The notes under the pieces were generated by a model. That model was not told the DNA's origin and searched no databases. It saw only the letters and a list, made by a program, of their open reading frames with translations. A DNA stretch of 14,757 nt from Endomicrobium sp. (GTDB lineage: Bacteria; Elusimicrobiota; Endomicrobiia; Endomicrobiales; Endomicrobiaceae), in NCBI GenBank assembly GCA_031277075.1, contig JAISLV010000145.1:1-14757 (forward strand), written 5' to 3'. The translations under genes and the position numbers were made by a program. Of the stretch, positions 5,690 to 14,757 are shown piece after piece. Each line of letters begins with the position of its first letter. The stretch's first letter is position 1.

Positions 5690-6774
5690 ATACCGCTCCA
5701 GCGCACTTGAAGAGCTTTTTTGTAATCCCAATATATTGCGACCGTTTCGCCTATCGAAAGCGGAAAATCTATGCCGTGCCTGCTTGCCGTTATTTCGTTG
5801 CCGTCGGGCAATACCGCGCTTATTCGCAAAAGTCCGCCAGTAAAGGTTTTAGAGCTTATCTCGCCTATTAAAACTTCTTTAGAACTGTTTTGCGAACATG
5901 GAACTATATGAACGTTTTCGCTTTTTACGGCTACGGCGATTTTTTCGTTTACCGCGTAAAAGCCGTCGCCGTCTTTTTGTTTAGACGCCAAAAATATCCC
6001 GCCGTCGCGCGAAAGAACAATTTTGTCGCCCTGCAAAGACAAGACGTTTCCCGTGAGAACGTTTGAGTTGCCGACAAACTTTGCCGCGTAAGAAGTTTTA
6101 GGACGGTCGTAAATGTCTGCGACGCAGGCTACCTGTTCAAAACGTCCGTCGCGCATAAGCGCTATTCTATCGGACATATTGAGCGCTTCTTCTTGGTCGT
6201 GAGTTATATACACAAAGGTTATGCCTAACTTTTTTTGAAGAATTTTAAGCTCGTTTTGCATTTGTCTGCGCAGCGTCAAATCCAAAGCCCCCAAAGGCTC
6301 GTCTAAAAGCAAAACTTTCGGACTTACTATTATCGCTCTTGCAATAGCGACGCGCTGACACTGCCCGCCCGAAAGTTCCGACGGCATACGGTTTTGAAAC
6401 CCTGCAAGCCGCACAAGGCTTAAAACTTTTGTAACCGCGTCTCTAATTTCGCTTTTTGGTTTTTTCCTTAAACGAAGACCGTATCCGATATTTGTTTCAA
6501 CGTTCATGTGCGGAAAAAGCGCGTAATTTTGAAAAACCGTGCTTACGTTTCTTTTTTCGGGAGCAAGAGAAGAGACGTCGGTTCCAGAAAGAATTATTTG
6601 CCCGCTGTCTGGGGATTCAAGACCAGCAATGATGCGCAGCGTTGTGGTTTTCCCGCAGCCCGAAGAGCCGAGCAAAGTAATAAATTCGCCCTCTTCTACG
6701 GAAAGATTGACGCCGTCTAACACTTGCGTATTTCCAAATTTCTTTTTTATATCGTTTAACTCTAAAAGAGACAT
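5686..6774 (-). CDS. potA: PotA-type ABC transporter ATP-binding protein
   Basis: A 362-aa ATPase with every ABC motif intact: Walker A GSSGCGKT (36-43), Q-loop Gln82 in FQNYALFPHM, signature LSGGQ (134-138), Walker B VLLLDEP (154-160), and switch His192 in ITHDQEEALNMSD. A C-terminal TOBE-type regulatory domain occupies about 236-360, as in the spermidine/putrescine family (E. coli PotA has 378 aa). It would power the PotB-PotC channel from the cytoplasmic face. The residue after LSGGQ is Cys139 instead of the usual Gln, a mild change. Start ATG 6774 is preceded by GGAGAGG at 6791-6785. The gene begins 21 nt after the stop of the giant gene with no terminator between, which suggests cotranscription. 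Other solutes are possible for this ATPase family. Confidence 0.9.
   Translation of the reverse strand: MSLLELNDIKKKFGNTQVLDGVNLSVEEGEFITLLGSSGCGKTTTLRIIAGLESPDSGQIILSGTDVSSLAPEKRNVSTVFQNYALFPHMNVETNIGYGLRLRKKPKSEIRDAVTKVLSLVRLAGFQNRMPSELSGGQCQRVAIARAIIVSPKVLLLDEPLGALDLTLRRQMQNELKILQKKLGITFVYITHDQEEALNMSDRIALMRDGRFEQVACVADIYDRPKTSYAAKFVGNSNVLTGNVLSLQGDKIVLSRDGGIFLASKQKDGDGFYAVNEKIAVAVKSENVHIVPCSQNSSKEVLIGEISSKTFTGGLLRISAVLPDGNEITASRHGIDFPLSIGETVAIYWDYKKALQVRWSGI
5695..5700 (-). promoter_or_regulatory. Ribosome binding site that decides the potB start
   Basis: On the - strand the sequence is TGGAGCGGTATATGA, with GGAG (5699-5696) six nt before ATG 5689, inside the last codons of potA. The alternative TTG start at 5731 has only an AT-rich sequence before it. 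This site plus the ATGA overlap supports coupled translation from potA. Confidence 0.7.
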
Positions 6775-6795
6775 AGCCGATTGACCTCTCCTTTT

Positions 6796-9700
6796 TTACG
6801 CCGCAGAAAGCAAAGCGCGGACGGCGGACGCGTCTATTTGAACAGAATCTTCTTGAATGTTTGCGCTTGTTTTTCTTTCGCCGTATTCTACAATAAGAGA
6901 ATACGCCGCAGCCGCAGCCGCTGGGGAACCGTTTTCTAAAGCGAGAACGCCCGCTTTTATTTTTAACGCTTCGTAAAGTTCTTGCGCCGTAACAATTTCT
7001 TTTCCCGTCTCAATTTTTATATTTTGAGCAAAATTTTTAATATAGTCTTTGTCAACGTCGCCTTCGGATAAAGCCGTTCTTACAAACAGGTCGTAGAGCT
7101 TAGCGTCTGCAAGACCTTCGGGTATGTCGTATTTAGCTTTTGATTTTTGCGCTACGGCTTTTAAAAAAGCAAAAAGGCAGGCGTCTTTATCTTTTTGTTC
7201 GGCGGTTCTTTCAATTTTATCTAAAGCTGTTTTTAAAGAGGCGTTTGAGTTTATTTTTAAAATAGTTTTCAATATTTCAATTCTTTCGGGCTTTGAAAAC
7301 GCTTCTATGATTTTGTCAAAATCCTGCGCTGTCAAGCTGGGAATTTCAGACAAGTCAAACTCGTAAGCCGTTTGCGCGGCAAGATTTTTTGACATTTTTT
7401 TATAAAATAAACGGGCGAGTTTTTCGCTGTTAAAAAAGTTCAGCGCGTCTTTGATTTTTGCTTCTATATCGTTGTCTTTTAAAAGGCTTATATACTCTTT
7501 GACGTCTATGAGCTTTATGGAGTCAATATCTGAGATCTCAAGCTTTTTTTCCAATTCGTCCGCGCTTTTAAAGCCCGACACTTCGCTGACGTTTGCGGGA
7601 GTTCCAAGTAGAAAATCTACGGAATAAATTTTGTCGGAACGCCTGTAAATATGCCCGCTAAAACCCATAGATATTAATTCTTTGTCCGAAAAAAGAGCGC
7701 TTTCGGTTTCTAGTTCGGAAGCGAAAACGTTTATTCCTTTTGGAAGAGACGATAAAATGCCCGCGATTTGCGTTTGAGTTTTATCTTTAAACAGGCTTAA
7801 AGGCAGGGCGATTTGCGCCGTCCCCGAATTATTAAAAGCGGCGGCGGCGTTGATAAGTTCAAGCGGCGAGCTTACGCCGCCGAAATCCATAATGATATTT
7901 CTCGCTAAAGCGCGTTTTTGCGCTTTTTCTTCTTTTCTTATTTTAGCAATAACGTCTGGCAGCGAAGAATCCGAAAACTCCGAAAGCTCTTCGGCGTATT
8001 TCCTAGCGACCGTTAAATTTCCGAAAGCGTCGTATCCCGTCCGTTCTTCTTCAAAAGACGAGTCTATTATAAGCGAAGAAGCGCTGACTTTTGCGTTGAC
8101 GCCTATAACGTTTGCAAAAGAATAATTTGCCGTTATAACTATTTTGCCCGCGTCTTGCGCTTCGGAATATAAAACGTATCTGCCGGTTTTTTTGCTAACC
8201 CATATTATTTTGCCGTCGCAGGAAAGACCCGTGTTTTTAAAATCGTATTTTTCAAAATTTTCAGGCAGACGCCCGTTGATTACAAAAACGGTTATCTGCG
8301 CGCCGTCTTTAAGTTTTTCTTCTTTTGAGGCGGGGAGGGAATTGACGTAATCTAGCGCGTTTGTTACGTATTCGTAAGAAACGTCAAGGCTGTATTCTGC
8401 CTGCGAAAACGGTTTTATCGCCGCGTCCGCAAAAGAAATTACTCCGTCTATTATATTGGATAAAACTTTTGAATATTCGTCTTGCAGACTGTAGCTTGAC
8501 GGACTTTCTTGCTCGGCGGGTTCTTGCTCTTGCGTTAAAGACGCGCCGTAATCAATAAGCTCTCTAATAAAATTTGCAAACAAAACGCCCGAATAATATT
8601 TTAGGTCTGGGTCTTCGCCGCTTATTGCAGCGTAATTTGTTTCAGGTCTAAAAGACGGATAGAAAGTAACAAGTTTCGTTCTTCTAAGGTATTCGACGTC
8701 CACGTCTTCTTCAAAATTTGTAAAATCGCGGTTTTTAGCGTTGTTTGCTAGAAATTCCCTGTTTATTATCTGCGGAACTCCGTTAGGTTTAGTTCTTGCT
8801 TTTTGAATGCTCAAGCAAAGAGTATTGTCGCCGTGAGCGATAGATAAGGCGTCTACGCGTCCGTCAACTCTTAAATATCCTCCGAAAAACCCCAAGTATC
8901 TAAGTTTCTCAAAAACGCGCGCCGCCTCATAATCGGTTAAAGGCTGGTCGTCGGCTCCTACAAACGCGCTCATAGCTTGAACGTATTCTTTAATATTGTC
9001 TAGCGTTAAATTTTCATAAACCCAATTGTTTTTGCTTAGGAAAGCCGTTATTTGGTTTCTTTTTGTAGAATAATATTTCCCGTTAAGGCGGATAAGATTT
9101 TCAGTTTCGTATAAATAGCTGTAGTCAGTTCCGGGATTTTTTGACCCTGCCAAATAGCGCGTGTTTAATACTGGAACGTATCGTCTCCCTGCGTTTTCTT
9201 GCGCATACCAGTCGTCTTTTATTTCCAAAACGGAACCGTCTTCGTATATTATGACGCCTCTTTCCCCGTTTTTACCGTTTGGGTCTTTTATTTTTATGAA
9301 AACGGAATTTTTATCCGAACCTATTTCTACCGTATAAGGCGTCCTTTCTAAGTATCCGTCTAATTCAGACGATTTATGTTTCCCCAAAGCGCGCGGGGCT
9401 TTCAGGCGGTAAGGGGACTTTTCTAAAAGTCCGCGCAATCTTTCTTTTATATCGTAGACGTCTCCGCCCGATTTAATAATATCTTTTACGGCTTTAGCCA
9501 GCTGCAGCGCGTTGTCGGTGGGAAGATAGCCCGCCCCCATTTCCATTTGCGACTGCATATTCGGCGTAAAATTAGCTCTAAAAATTTCCGTATAAGTCAG
9601 GTTCTTTTTTCCGTCTGAAACGATTTCGTATAAGTCAATGCCCGAAAATTCTTTTTCCTGTTCTTGTTCGTCTTGTTTTAATCCGTAGGAAATAATTGAA

Positions 9701-12700
9701 TTTAGCAGCGAATTTATAAGAGCGTTCAGCTCGGGCGACGCAATATCGTTTGAAGAAACAATATTTTCGTCGGGATGCAAAGCAGCGTAAGAATTTAAAA
9801 TATCCTCTTCGCTTTCGCTAAAACGCGCCGCTCTAAAATGCCAATATCCGTTCCTTTTATCAAGCCAAATTTTGCCTTCGGCTATAAACAAATATAAATC
9901 GCCGAACTCTTGGCTTGGAATTTTAAGGCTTAACGCGTATCTTCCCGTTCTTTCATTGATATATGGCTCGTCAACTCCGCGTTCTCTTAAATCAAAACCC
10001 GAATAATTATAATTATACGGCAAATAACTTATCTCTACGCCGAACTTTTGCGAAAATTCTTTTATATGTTCCTCAAAATCCGTTTTAAGAGAAACGTATT
10101 CAAGGAAAACCTGCGTCGCCGCTTTTTTTAAAGCGGAGACGTTTTGCGCGCTCGTATAATCTGTAGCTTGAGCCTGCGTCTGTTTGACTGCGGGAAGCTC
10201 GGCGATTTTTTGTTCTATGCTTTGGACGTCTAAAGTTTTTCCGTAAGCGAGCATTTTAGCGGCTATTTCCGACAAAGAAGCGTTTGTAATTTCAGACGAA
10301 TAGCTTACGGGCATTGCAAACAATGGACCAAAAAGAACGTCTTCGGGGTCGGCGGCTTTTTTTGCGTAAAAAACTACGCTGCCTTCGTCTATGTCTATAA
10401 AACCTCCGTCCGCCGATATTCTTATTTTGCCCGCGTATTTTGCGTCGCGGTAAAATCCCGCCGAAACCGCGCTAAATCCATAGTCTTTTTTTAATTCTTC
10501 AATCAAAGGGTTCTCCGAGCCGTTTACATTATCAATATAAAACTGTCGGACAGCCGCGTTTAAAGCCGCCTTATTGGTTTCGTCCGAATATGAAATCGCT
10601 TCAGATTTTATTTTTTCTTCGCGCTGCAGCTCAATTCTTGCGATAAGAGCGTCTGCCGCTTCTTTATCTTCAACCTTAAAATAAAACGTTTCAATTCCGT
10701 CAAGGCTTTTGCGTTTTACTGAAAGCGCGTTTAAATCGTTTAAATCCTGCAAAGAAAGGCGCGTATTAGGCGCTTGATACCTTATTAAATTTGACTCTTG
10801 AGGATTATACCCTTTAAGAACGCTTACAATTCCTAAACTTTTTTCAAGATTTTGCGAATAACTTATCAATTCGTTAAGTAGAGCCGCGTAAGGGTTGTCT
10901 CCTTTAAGAAAAGAGCCTGTGACGACGTCGCTTTTACGCGCTCCGGTTAAATCGCTTAAATAGAGAACGTCATGGTCCTTTCCCTGCGCGCTGTAAATGG
11001 CTCTTTGCTCTTTGTTTGAGAAGACGTCTATTACGTTTATAACGTTTTGAAAATAAACAATACGGTCTCCGTCGTATATCGGGGTTCCAAAAACTATAGT
11101 AAAAATTTGTTCGCCGTTTAAATATACGTCAATAAAATCGCAGTTCAAATATCTGACATTAGACGCTCCTCTGTCTTCTATGCGTATTTCGCCGAGATGT
11201 TTAAAGCGTTCCCTGAAATACGCCCGCGCTTTTTCCCAGACGCCGTCTTTGTCTGCGCCGTGATTGTATTGGTATAAACTTCTTGCAAGAATCGCCAAAC
11301 AATCGAAAGTCTCGTCAACTTCTATTAAGTCTTGCCGATATTGTTGAGCGGGAGCATAGTTTTTTTGCAATATAGAGTCTTCCAATGCGCCGCCGTAAGC
11401 TATCAGCTCTTCTAAAGCCTTTGCTATCGAAACTGGAACTTGAGACGAATATTTTACCGCGCTCAAATCTTCAAAAACGCCTCTTTCCTTGTCAAAGTTT
11501 TTTAAAACCGTTCCAGCCTGCGCGGTTTCTGAGTCTAAAGCGTAAACTACAATGTTAAATTTAGCGTCTTTTGAAGTAGACGTTATTGTTATGCGGTTTT
11601 CTTCCCCTCTGGATATTCCTATTTTTACGCCCGAGCTTTCATCTGACAGGCGCGCTAAAATTTCTTGCGCTTTCGCGTCTTTGGTTTCAAAAATAATGCT
11701 TCGGACGGCTTTTGCAAGCGATAGTCTTACGGAATCGTTTTCATAATACGTATTTACTTTTGACAATACGGCTTGCGGGTCTTGCTTTGGCGCGGTTAAA
11801 ACGTCTCTAGCCGCAGACAGCGCGGCTTTTTGAGGTTTGGGGTATAAGATTTTTTTAAAATCGTCGTATATTGAAGGGTCCGCTTCAAAGATATAAAGCC
11901 CGTTAGCGTCTTCGCTAAAAGAATATTTCCCTTTAAATTGTTCTTCAATCAGCCGCATAGTTTCCGCGCTTATTTTGCTTTTATGGATTTTTAACGGTTT
12001 AGTTTGGACATTTTGCGCGGATGAAACTTCTATTGGGATTTTTGGTTTATCAGAGCTTTCTTGCGTTTTTTGTTCAGGTTTTTCCTGTTGCGCGCCGTCT
12101 GCGCTGCGCGCAAAAAACGCCCTGACAAAAATCTGCAGCTCGCCGTATCTTTCAGATGCTATAGATATGCCCGTTATATTTGAATTCTCGTCTCTTTCTA
12201 TTGAGGCGTCGGGGAATTTTTCTATGATTTTATCTAAGTTGTCTTCTATTGTTTTTCTAGTTTTATCGCGGACGGCAAAACGTCCAAATTCGCTTGACAA
12301 AGTCATTACGGCAAGACGAATTAATTTTTTGCCGCTAAATACGTTAAGCGCATTGTGTCCAAACGCCGTTAAAATATTTTTAAAATTATAAGAAAAATGA
12401 AGCGCGACTATTTTTGTTTTTATCCGAAAACTATTCGCGCCTTTAAGAGAGAGTTTAAGATAAGCGTCGTAAATGGTCTGAACCCCCGCTTCTAATTGAG
12501 CTTTTTGCGCGCCCTCGTATCCGTGAGCGTCTATGAAGTTTCGGTAAAGAGTTTCGTCGCCTTTTATTTTTGCCGCCGCCGCCGCGCTTATTTGCGAAAG
12601 CTCGCTAAAAGGAGATATAAACAAGGCTTTAAGCGGCAAAAAAATTCTTTTTAAAACGCTTTCGCGTTTTGAGTTGTTAACGCGTTTTGAAGAGGGGATA

Positions 12701-14757
12701 AAATCGTTTAAAAGCCCTGAAACCCACAAGAATTTAATCCACGTGTTTTCTTCTTTAAAGTCCTCTTTTTTTATTTGATTTTCATTAATAGCTCTTTGCA
12801 AAAATTCAGGCATTCTGGCTATAAGTCTAGTCTCTACGCCGTCTATAGTTTCGCCGGGTTCTTGAATTCCCGCGATATCAAATATTAAGCCGTCGCCGTA
12901 TAAAAGATTATTTTTTGCGGCAATTTTTGCTATATGCTTTAAAATCGGATATACGTTTAACCCTGCGGCGTTTGCGCCGAAATTTAAAGACGTTATATTA
13001 AACGCGGCGTAAAAATCTTTTAAAAAACGGCGCGAGTTTATCGCGGCAGACGGGCTTTGGGCGGGTAAATTGTCAAATTTATCGCGCCGGCTGATTATTA
13101 TTTTTCCTTGCGGACTTTTTGAAATATCCGCAAAAGCTCTTGCTTGCGAGCCGTTGTCGGCGTATATTACGCCGTTATCTAAAGAAAAAATTATATGTCC
13201 GCCTGCGGCTTCGTTTAATTTGTTTATCAATTCGCGCTCGTTTTCTTCGTAAGAAATGTCCGCTAAATTTTTTTGCGCCCAGTTAAAAAATAACTCGGCT
13301 TTTTTTGCGTCGGGCAATTGCGAAGCCAGAGTAAGCGCCAAACTCTGAGCGGGAAAGCCCGCCTGCCGCAAGGCTTGATTTTCGTAATTTTTTAACGTCT
13401 CGCCTATTTCCCCGTTTACGTAAGGAGTGATAACAGCGTGAGAAATTTTCTTTTGGTTAAGAAGTTCTCCAATGCCTTTGCTGTGGTATCCTCCCGTTAT
13501 CACTATTAAAATATTTTTTGTTCGTCGCAAAATTTCTTCAAGCGTTTCTCTTTTTTCAAGACCCGTATTTTTTTCGTTTTGAGCCGCGCCTGCGATATTT
13601 AAATGTTTAAGGAATATTTCGTTTCTTTTGTCGTTTGCTCCGTAATAGGCGTTTAACAAATCAAAAAATGGGCGCGCGTAATCTAAGTAATTATAATACG
13701 AGTATTTTGACCACAAAACTTCAAATTTAGCGAATTTATTTTTCAGGTATTCATAGTCGTCGGCTGAAATTGAAGCGTTCATATAATCGGCAAAATACAA
13801 GAAAAAATCGCTCAAAAAAGAAATTTCAGCTTCGCTTGCGTTGTCGGCGATAGCGGTTCTTATTACATTTATAAGCTCGCGCTCTTCTTTTATTAAAGCT
13901 ACGGGATTTATACTATTATATATGGTATAAAACGCAATATAGTCCCGCGTTTGACGCGTAAAATATTTTTGTTTAAAATCTTTGGGCAAGCCGTTAAGAT
14001 AAGCTAAAAGTTTTTCTTGAGCGGTTAAATCGCCGCTTTTTGGCATAAAAGAATAAGGCAGCTCTTCTTTAACTTTTGCGACAATTTTTTCTATATCGCG
14101 CGACAGGCTTGCCGCAGCCAGCCTGTTTTGCAGTTTTTCAGCCTGTAAAAATAAAACTATATTAGGGGAATCGTTTAAATCCGCAGGCAGTATCGCGCGC
14201 GGGGAATTGTCTTTAAGATATTTAAAAAGAATTTTATAGTATCTGCCGGAACTTATTTTGCCCGCTTTGCGGCGATTTAACAGTTTTGCAAATCTCTTAT
14301 TGCGCGCATTAAAATATTTAGCCTGTAAAAACTCCAAATCGTTAAGCATCAATTCAAAAATACCGCTGTAATGCGCCTTGAGTTTAATAATTCCCGCAAG
14401 TCTTGCCATATTGATATTGTGCGTCTTTTCGTCTTCAAGCCCGTAAATAAAATCAGATTTTGAATGTAACGCTTCGTAATATTCGCTTGCCGTAATAGTT
14501 CCGCCGTTTAATAAATCTTCAAGAAAATCTTTTTTTACGTTTACGTCTTTAATATCCGAAAGCCATTTTGTGCTGACTTTTCCGTATCCGCCTTCAACAA
14601 AAACGTTTTTAACTCCGTATTGATTGACCAAAATGTCTATTACGGGAACTATATTTTTTTGAACTGCGGGATTCATATGAAAGTCTTGAATGTTTAATAC
14701 TATAGTATCGCCGCCGTAATTTGAAATATCCGTTACTTTGGCAAAACTTTCAAACAG
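6796..14757 (-). CDS. Giant multidomain protein, 5'-partial, with TraB/ChaN-like N-terminal part
   Basis: The frame is open from the right edge of the window to TAA at 6798-6796, so at least 2653 residues are visible and the true start is off the window. The first in-window ATG (14676-14674) is not the start: the 27 codons before it stay open and include IQDFH immediately before MNPAVQKNI, a motif that belongs to the domain. Numbering from that Met: a TraB/ChaN/EreA-like domain to about 425; an unrecognised region 430-850; a Q/E/P-rich linker about 858-895; diverged repeat modules about 896-2050, each ending in a helix of the type LxxLIxYGxxL; and an unrecognised C-terminal region 2060-2626 with helical character and an Ala-rich stretch (2586-2591). 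There is no obvious membrane segment, and only five Cys appear after that Met. Giant proteins of this kind are known in Elusimicrobiota and Omnitrophota. Function is unknown. It sits directly upstream of potABCD, probably in one operon. Confidence 0.85.
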   Translation of the reverse strand: MFESFAKVTDISNYGGDTIVLNIQDFHMNPAVQKNIVPVIDILVNQYGVKNVFVEGGYGKVSTKWLSDIKDVNVKKDFLEDLLNGGTITASEYYEALHSKSDFIYGLEDEKTHNINMARLAGIIKLKAHYSGIFELMLNDLEFLQAKYFNARNKRFAKLLNRRKAGKISSGRYYKILFKYLKDNSPRAILPADLNDSPNIVLFLQAEKLQNRLAAASLSRDIEKIVAKVKEELPYSFMPKSGDLTAQEKLLAYLNGLPKDFKQKYFTRQTRDYIAFYTIYNSINPVALIKEERELINVIRTAIADNASEAEISFLSDFFLYFADYMNASISADDYEYLKNKFAKFEVLWSKYSYYNYLDYARPFFDLLNAYYGANDKRNEIFLKHLNIAGAAQNEKNTGLEKRETLEEILRRTKNILIVITGGYHSKGIGELLNQKKISHAVITPYVNGEIGETLKNYENQALRQAGFPAQSLALTLASQLPDAKKAELFFNWAQKNLADISYEENERELINKLNEAAGGHIIFSLDNGVIYADNGSQARAFADISKSPQGKIIISRRDKFDNLPAQSPSAAINSRRFLKDFYAAFNITSLNFGANAAGLNVYPILKHIAKIAAKNNLLYGDGLIFDIAGIQEPGETIDGVETRLIARMPEFLQRAINENQIKKEDFKEENTWIKFLWVSGLLNDFIPSSKRVNNSKRESVLKRIFLPLKALFISPFSELSQISAAAAAKIKGDETLYRNFIDAHGYEGAQKAQLEAGVQTIYDAYLKLSLKGANSFRIKTKIVALHFSYNFKNILTAFGHNALNVFSGKKLIRLAVMTLSSEFGRFAVRDKTRKTIEDNLDKIIEKFPDASIERDENSNITGISIASERYGELQIFVRAFFARSADGAQQEKPEQKTQESSDKPKIPIEVSSAQNVQTKPLKIHKSKISAETMRLIEEQFKGKYSFSEDANGLYIFEADPSIYDDFKKILYPKPQKAALSAARDVLTAPKQDPQAVLSKVNTYYENDSVRLSLAKAVRSIIFETKDAKAQEILARLSDESSGVKIGISRGEENRITITSTSKDAKFNIVVYALDSETAQAGTVLKNFDKERGVFEDLSAVKYSSQVPVSIAKALEELIAYGGALEDSILQKNYAPAQQYRQDLIEVDETFDCLAILARSLYQYNHGADKDGVWEKARAYFRERFKHLGEIRIEDRGASNVRYLNCDFIDVYLNGEQIFTIVFGTPIYDGDRIVYFQNVINVIDVFSNKEQRAIYSAQGKDHDVLYLSDLTGARKSDVVTGSFLKGDNPYAALLNELISYSQNLEKSLGIVSVLKGYNPQESNLIRYQAPNTRLSLQDLNDLNALSVKRKSLDGIETFYFKVEDKEAADALIARIELQREEKIKSEAISYSDETNKAALNAAVRQFYIDNVNGSENPLIEELKKDYGFSAVSAGFYRDAKYAGKIRISADGGFIDIDEGSVVFYAKKAADPEDVLFGPLFAMPVSYSSEITNASLSEIAAKMLAYGKTLDVQSIEQKIAELPAVKQTQAQATDYTSAQNVSALKKAATQVFLEYVSLKTDFEEHIKEFSQKFGVEISYLPYNYNYSGFDLRERGVDEPYINERTGRYALSLKIPSQEFGDLYLFIAEGKIWLDKRNGYWHFRAARFSESEEDILNSYAALHPDENIVSSNDIASPELNALINSLLNSIISYGLKQDEQEQEKEFSGIDLYEIVSDGKKNLTYTEIFRANFTPNMQSQMEMGAGYLPTDNALQLAKAVKDIIKSGGDVYDIKERLRGLLEKSPYRLKAPRALGKHKSSELDGYLERTPYTVEIGSDKNSVFIKIKDPNGKNGERGVIIYEDGSVLEIKDDWYAQENAGRRYVPVLNTRYLAGSKNPGTDYSYLYETENLIRLNGKYYSTKRNQITAFLSKNNWVYENLTLDNIKEYVQAMSAFVGADDQPLTDYEAARVFEKLRYLGFFGGYLRVDGRVDALSIAHGDNTLCLSIQKARTKPNGVPQIINREFLANNAKNRDFTNFEEDVDVEYLRRTKLVTFYPSFRPETNYAAISGEDPDLKYYSGVLFANFIRELIDYGASLTQEQEPAEQESPSSYSLQDEYSKVLSNIIDGVISFADAAIKPFSQAEYSLDVSYEYVTNALDYVNSLPASKEEKLKDGAQITVFVINGRLPENFEKYDFKNTGLSCDGKIIWVSKKTGRYVLYSEAQDAGKIVITANYSFANVIGVNAKVSASSLIIDSSFEEERTGYDAFGNLTVARKYAEELSEFSDSSLPDVIAKIRKEEKAQKRALARNIIMDFGGVSSPLELINAAAAFNNSGTAQIALPLSLFKDKTQTQIAGILSSLPKGINVFASELETESALFSDKELISMGFSGHIYRRSDKIYSVDFLLGTPANVSEVSGFKSADELEKKLEISDIDSIKLIDVKEYISLLKDNDIEAKIKDALNFFNSEKLARLFYKKMSKNLAAQTAYEFDLSEIPSLTAQDFDKIIEAFSKPERIEILKTILKINSNASLKTALDKIERTAEQKDKDACLFAFLKAVAQKSKAKYDIPEGLADAKLYDLFVRTALSEGDVDKDYIKNFAQNIKIETGKEIVTAQELYEALKIKAGVLALENGSPAAAAAAYSLIVEYGERKTSANIQEDSVQIDASAVRALLSAA
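8527..11991 (-). repeat. Diverged protein repeat modules in the giant protein
   Basis: At least five modules end alike. Residues 1076-1100 start YSSQV and end AYGGALED; 1459-1483 start YSSEI and end AYGKTLD; 2027-2048 read from YYSG to IDYGASL; 1641-1665 run from SSND to IISYG; 1240-1279 run from LSDL to LISYSQNLEK. Some are followed by short Q/E/S/P-rich linkers (1668-1676, 2049-2061). Module length varies from about 120 to 200 residues. A smaller unit of about 45 residues also seems repeated (900-943 and 1306-1348). The DNA itself is not obviously repetitive, so the duplications are old. Confidence 0.55.
13402..14757 (-). other. TraB/ChaN/EreA-like domain within the giant protein
   Basis: Three landmarks in the right order suggest this superfamily: a His in IQDFHMNPAVQKNI at the window-edge side (His just before Met 14676), a Glu in VKNVFVEGGYG (Glu28), and a His in ILIVITGGYHSKGIGELL (His398). 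In TraB/ChaN/EreA-type proteins such His and Glu residues sit at a shared active or binding site, used for hydrolysis or haem binding depending on the family. Between them lies a helical insertion of about 350 residues, longer than usual. The match is by motif only, and the exact chemistry cannot be named. Confidence 0.45.

Noticed and set aside
4823..5731. potB starting at 5731
   Set aside because: The codon there is TTG, 46 nt inside potA, without a good ribosome binding site. ATG 5689 has GGAG and an ATGA overlap.
7817..7860. GCG/GCC trinucleotide runs in the giant gene as microsatellites (also near 6907 and 12590)
   Set aside because: They are short in-frame poly-alanine codons in helical parts of the protein, not independent repeats.
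6796..14676. Giant protein beginning at the Met at 14676
   Set aside because: The frame stays open to the window edge and the residues before that Met belong to the domain motif, so this is a 5'-partial gene.

Overview
The window looks like a chromosomal piece of an uncultured Gram-negative bacterium. The best guess is Elusimicrobiota (Endomicrobia-like), with Omnitrophota as the alternative. This rests on the style of the genes: a very large protein of a kind I associate with these phyla, a signal-peptide-bearing periplasmic binding protein, and moderately AT-rich DNA. No marker gene is present, so the placement is an inference.

Region 1 (1-1278, + strand) is the end of a small operon. It holds a 22-codon tail of an upstream gene, then a 375-aa PD-(D/E)XK protein that I read as a type II (SacI-like) restriction endonuclease joined by an ATGA overlap, then a 31-codon stub that overlaps the endonuclease stop and ends inside a perfect hairpin. 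The operon is visibly more AT-rich than the rest and is probably accessory DNA.

Region 2 (1236-2845) is a repeat-rich belt. It contains a fold-back element, degenerate short AGCTAAGC/AGCTAGGC-type repeats, a 29-bp dispersed repeat, and a pair of direct repeats of about 115 bp carrying hairpins. One gene lies inside the belt on the - strand: a 215-aa C39-like (papain-fold) cysteine peptidase whose last codons and stop are made of the 29-bp repeat.

Region 3 (2846-6774, - strand) is a compact ABC transporter operon of spermidine/putrescine type, in transcription order potA, potB, potC, potD. A-B and B-C are joined by 4-nt ATGA overlaps. The potC-potD spacer is a diverged tandem duplication of the potC-end/potD-start junction and carries a fossil 28-codon ORF with its own ribosome binding site. 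The binding protein has lost the three acidic residues and one of the tryptophans that hold spermidine in E. coli PotD, so its ligand may not be a polyamine.

Region 4 (6796-14757, - strand) is one giant reading frame that runs off the right edge; at least 2653 codons are visible. Its N-terminal part looks like a TraB/ChaN/EreA-type domain, followed by a long region of diverged repeat modules and an unrecognised C-terminal region. Its stop lies 21 nt from the potA start with no terminator between, so giant gene and transporter are probably one transcript. The strongest leads are the giant protein, its link to potABCD, and the altered PotD pocket.
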